Shown in pieces: positions 19,946-21,622 of a stretch of 21,622 bases of DNA; within the stretch, counting starts at the first letter, position 1; the number at the start of each line of letters is the position of its first letter. Below the pieces are notes generated by a model that was given only the letters and a program-made list of their open reading frames with translations, was not told the DNA's origin and searched no databases. The position numbers and the translations under genes are program-made. The stretch spans positions 1 through 21,622 of the forward strand of contig NZ_JBHVBO010000052.1 of the NCBI RefSeq assembly GCF_042668085.1, written 5' to 3'. Origin of the DNA: Isoptericola sp042668085. GTDB taxonomy: Bacteria; Actinomycetota; Actinomycetes; Actinomycetales; Cellulomonadaceae.

Positions 19946-21565
19946 ATGCAGCTCATGCGGAGGCGTTCGATCGAAGCCACGATCGCGGCGTCCGACGAGC
20001 CCCAGCGCCAGCTCAAGCGCACCCTCGGAGCCTGGGACCTCGTCGTCCTCGGCATCTCCGTGGTGATCGGCGCGGGCATCTTCTCGAAGGCCGCGCAGGT
20101 GTCGGCCACGCAGACCGGCCCGTCGGTCGTGATCTCGTTCGTCATCGCCGGGATCGTGTGCGCCCTGGCGGCGCTGTGCTACGCCGAGTTCGCCTCGTAC
20201 ATGCCGGTGGCCGGCTCCGCGTACACGTTCTCGTACGCGTCGATGGGCGAGCTGCTCGCCTGGATCATCGGCTGGGACCTCATCCTGGAGATGTTCTTCG
20301 CCGCGTCGGTGGTCGCGAAGGCGTGGGGGCTGTACTTCGACAACTTCCTCAACGTGTTCGGCCTGGGCGGCGTGGACTCCGAGGGTGTCGCGTCCGGCAT
20401 CCACAACACGGTGAGCCTCGGTGGGGTCTCCTTCGACTGGGGCACCGCGGTGCTCATCGTCGTGCTCGCCACGCTGCTGGCCGTCGGCACCAAGCTCTCG
20501 ACGCGCGTCACCGGCGTCCTCACGGCCATCAAGGTCGCGATCGTGCTGCTCATCATCGTGGTCGGCTTCGCCTTCTTCAGCGCGTCGAACCTCAGCCCGT
20601 TCGTGCCGAGCCCGGAGTCGTTCGGCGAGTCCACGACGCACGGCACCACGATGACGCAGACCCTCTTCTCCTGGATGGCCGGCGCCGAGCTCTCCGTGGG
20701 CGGCGTGATGGGCATCCTCGCGGGCGCGGGGACCGTGTTCTTCGCGTTCATCGGGTTCGACGTCGTCGCCACCGCGGCGGAGGAGACCAAGAACCCCCGA
20801 CGGAACGTGCCGCGCGGCATCCTCGGCGGCCTCGCGATCTGCACCGGCCTCTACATCGCCGTCTCGATCGCGCTCTCCGGCATGGCCACCCCGCAGCAGC
20901 TGCGCGACGCCACGCCCGACGGCGGCGCCTCCGCGACGATCATCACCGCGTTCCAGCTGCAGGAGAACGCCCCCACGTGGGCCACGCAGGTCATCACGGT
21001 CGGCATCCTCGTGGGCCTCACGACCGTGGTCATGGTGCTCATGCTTGGCCTCACCCGCATCGTGTTCGCGATGAGCCGCGACGGCCTGCTGCCCCGCGGC
21101 ATGTCGAAGACGTCGGAGAAGCGCGGCACCCCGGTGATGATCCAGGTCGGCACCGCCGTGCTGCTGGTGATCGTCACCTGCTTCTTCTCCGTCGACGTGC
21201 TCGGCAACATGGTGAACATCGGCACCCTGTCGGCCTTCGTGCTGGTGAGCTTCGGCATCCCGATCCTGCGGCGCCGTCAGCTCAAGGCCGGCGGCGGTGA
21301 GGCCAAGGCTGACCACTTCAAGGTGCCGTGGTCGCCGGTGCTGCCGATCGTCTCCGGCGTGCTGTGCCTGTGGCTGATGCTCCAGCTCGACGTCGAGACC
21401 TGGCTCCGGTTCCTCGTGTGGCTCGCGCTCGGGTTCGCGATCTACTTCCTGTACGGCTACCGCAACTCCCAGCTGGGCAAGAACCCGTCCCAGCTCGCCG
21501 CCGACTACCGCGAGGCCCTGCAGACGGCCGTCGGGGTGGACGACGACACCCCGCGGCGCGGCTGA
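19946..21565 (+). CDS. APC-superfamily amino acid permease (cationic amino acid transporter-like)
   Basis: A 539-residue transporter with about 12-13 membrane helices. The N-terminal block LKRTLGAWDLVVLGISVVIGAGIF carries the unwound helix 1 motif GAGIF of amino acid-polyamine-organocation carriers. CYAEFASYMPVAGSAYTFSY and the helix 6 segment FFAFIGFDVVATAAEETKNP place it with the CAT/YhdG-type permeases for amino acids, often basic ones or branched-chain ones. The exact substrate cannot be read. A long loop (about 210-240) lies before helix 6. The start ATG 19946 has AAGGAG eight bases upstream, unlike most genes here. It has its own promoter and operator-like palindrome, 91 bp after the acyltransferase. 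The downstream terminator hairpin lies at the window edge. Confidence 0.92.
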   Translation: MQLMRRRSIEATIAASDEPQRQLKRTLGAWDLVVLGISVVIGAGIFSKAAQVSATQTGPSVVISFVIAGIVCALAALCYAEFASYMPVAGSAYTFSYASMGELLAWIIGWDLILEMFFAASVVAKAWGLYFDNFLNVFGLGGVDSEGVASGIHNTVSLGGVSFDWGTAVLIVVLATLLAVGTKLSTRVTGVLTAIKVAIVLLIIVVGFAFFSASNLSPFVPSPESFGESTTHGTTMTQTLFSWMAGAELSVGGVMGILAGAGTVFFAFIGFDVVATAAEETKNPRRNVPRGILGGLAICTGLYIAVSIALSGMATPQQLRDATPDGGASATIITAFQLQENAPTWATQVITVGILVGLTTVVMVLMLGLTRIVFAMSRDGLLPRGMSKTSEKRGTPVMIQVGTAVLLVIVTCFFSVDVLGNMVNIGTLSAFVLVSFGIPILRRRQLKAGGGEAKADHFKVPWSPVLPIVSGVLCLWLMLQLDVETWLRFLVWLALGFAIYFLYGYRNSQLGKNPSQLAADYREALQTAVGVDDDTPRRG

Positions 21566-21602
21566 CCACCCCGCGCCCGACCGGCCCGACATGCGCGGCG
21601 GC

Positions 21603-21622
21603 CCGTCAGAGCACTCTGACGG
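21603..21622 (+). terminator. Permease terminator hairpin at the window edge
   Basis: CCGTCAGA (21603-21610) and TCTGACGG (21615-21622) form a perfect 8-bp stem with a GCAC loop, 37 bp after the permease stop. The window ends with the stem, so a T-tract or longer stem cannot be judged. Confidence 0.6.

Noticed and set aside
1..21622. Mobile element, phage or defence system
   Set aside because: No transposase, integrase, toxin, nuclease or terminal repeats were recognised on either strand; all genes look native in base composition.

Overview
The window is very GC-rich, densely coding DNA from an actinobacterium. The gene content fits a Cellulomonas-like or other micrococcal/cellulomonad lineage, but I cannot name the species. 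The evidence is a mycothiol-dependent gene (mca), the DUF4307 membrane protein, a coproporphyrin-type ferrochelatase next to a ChdC/HemQ decarboxylase, extreme third-position GC, many 4-base ATGA/GTGA gene overlaps, and several -10 boxes (TANNNT) placed 6-10 nt before the start codon, which suggests leaderless transcripts.

Layout. (1) 1-5338: a conserved housekeeping block. It runs greA (-), DUF4307 protein (-), mca (+), small membrane protein (+), nitrilase-superfamily hydrolase (+), HlyIII/TrhA (-), short-chain-type cis-prenyl transferase (+). From memory this closely follows the M. tuberculosis order Rv1080c-Rv1086, with a nitrilase where Rv1084 would be. (2) 5420-7981: a MarR regulator followed by two terminal heme genes, ferrochelatase (hemH/cpfC) and coproheme decarboxylase (hemQ/chdC), which overlap by 4 bp. 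(3) 7983-10996 (-): a PrmC-related methyltransferase behind a Glu/Leu/Phe/Val dehydrogenase, and upstream of these a solitary bioY. (4) 11202-13352: an NRAMP-like transporter (+) converging on an aldo/keto reductase (-). (5) 13387-17831: a PAS-AraC regulator diverging from a bifunctional proline catabolic enzyme (PutA type, without the DNA-binding domain). (6) 17936-19854: a patatin phospholipase translationally coupled to a PlsC-type acyltransferase. (7) 19946-21565: a cationic-amino-acid-type APC permease, with a terminator hairpin ending exactly at the window edge.

The genes form several small functional units: mycothiol detoxification, heme completion, proline to glutamate (PutA) with glutamate to 2-oxoglutarate as the likely role of the dehydrogenase, biotin uptake, and a possible lipid deacylation/reacylation pair. 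I saw no tRNA, rRNA, CRISPR array, insertion sequence, prophage or defence genes. No gene-free stretch exceeds 300 bp. The larger gaps (598-778, 4318-4576, 10154-10402, 10997-11201) hold promoters, palindromes and terminator-like hairpins, which are listed individually.

The features most worth a second look are a six-unit heptapeptide minisatellite inside the nitrilase, an NRAMP homologue that has lost both canonical metal-site motifs, the patatin/acyltransferase pair, the PAS-AraC/putA arrangement, and an 11-bp-arm operator-like palindrome before trhA. I found no clearly new large multi-gene system.
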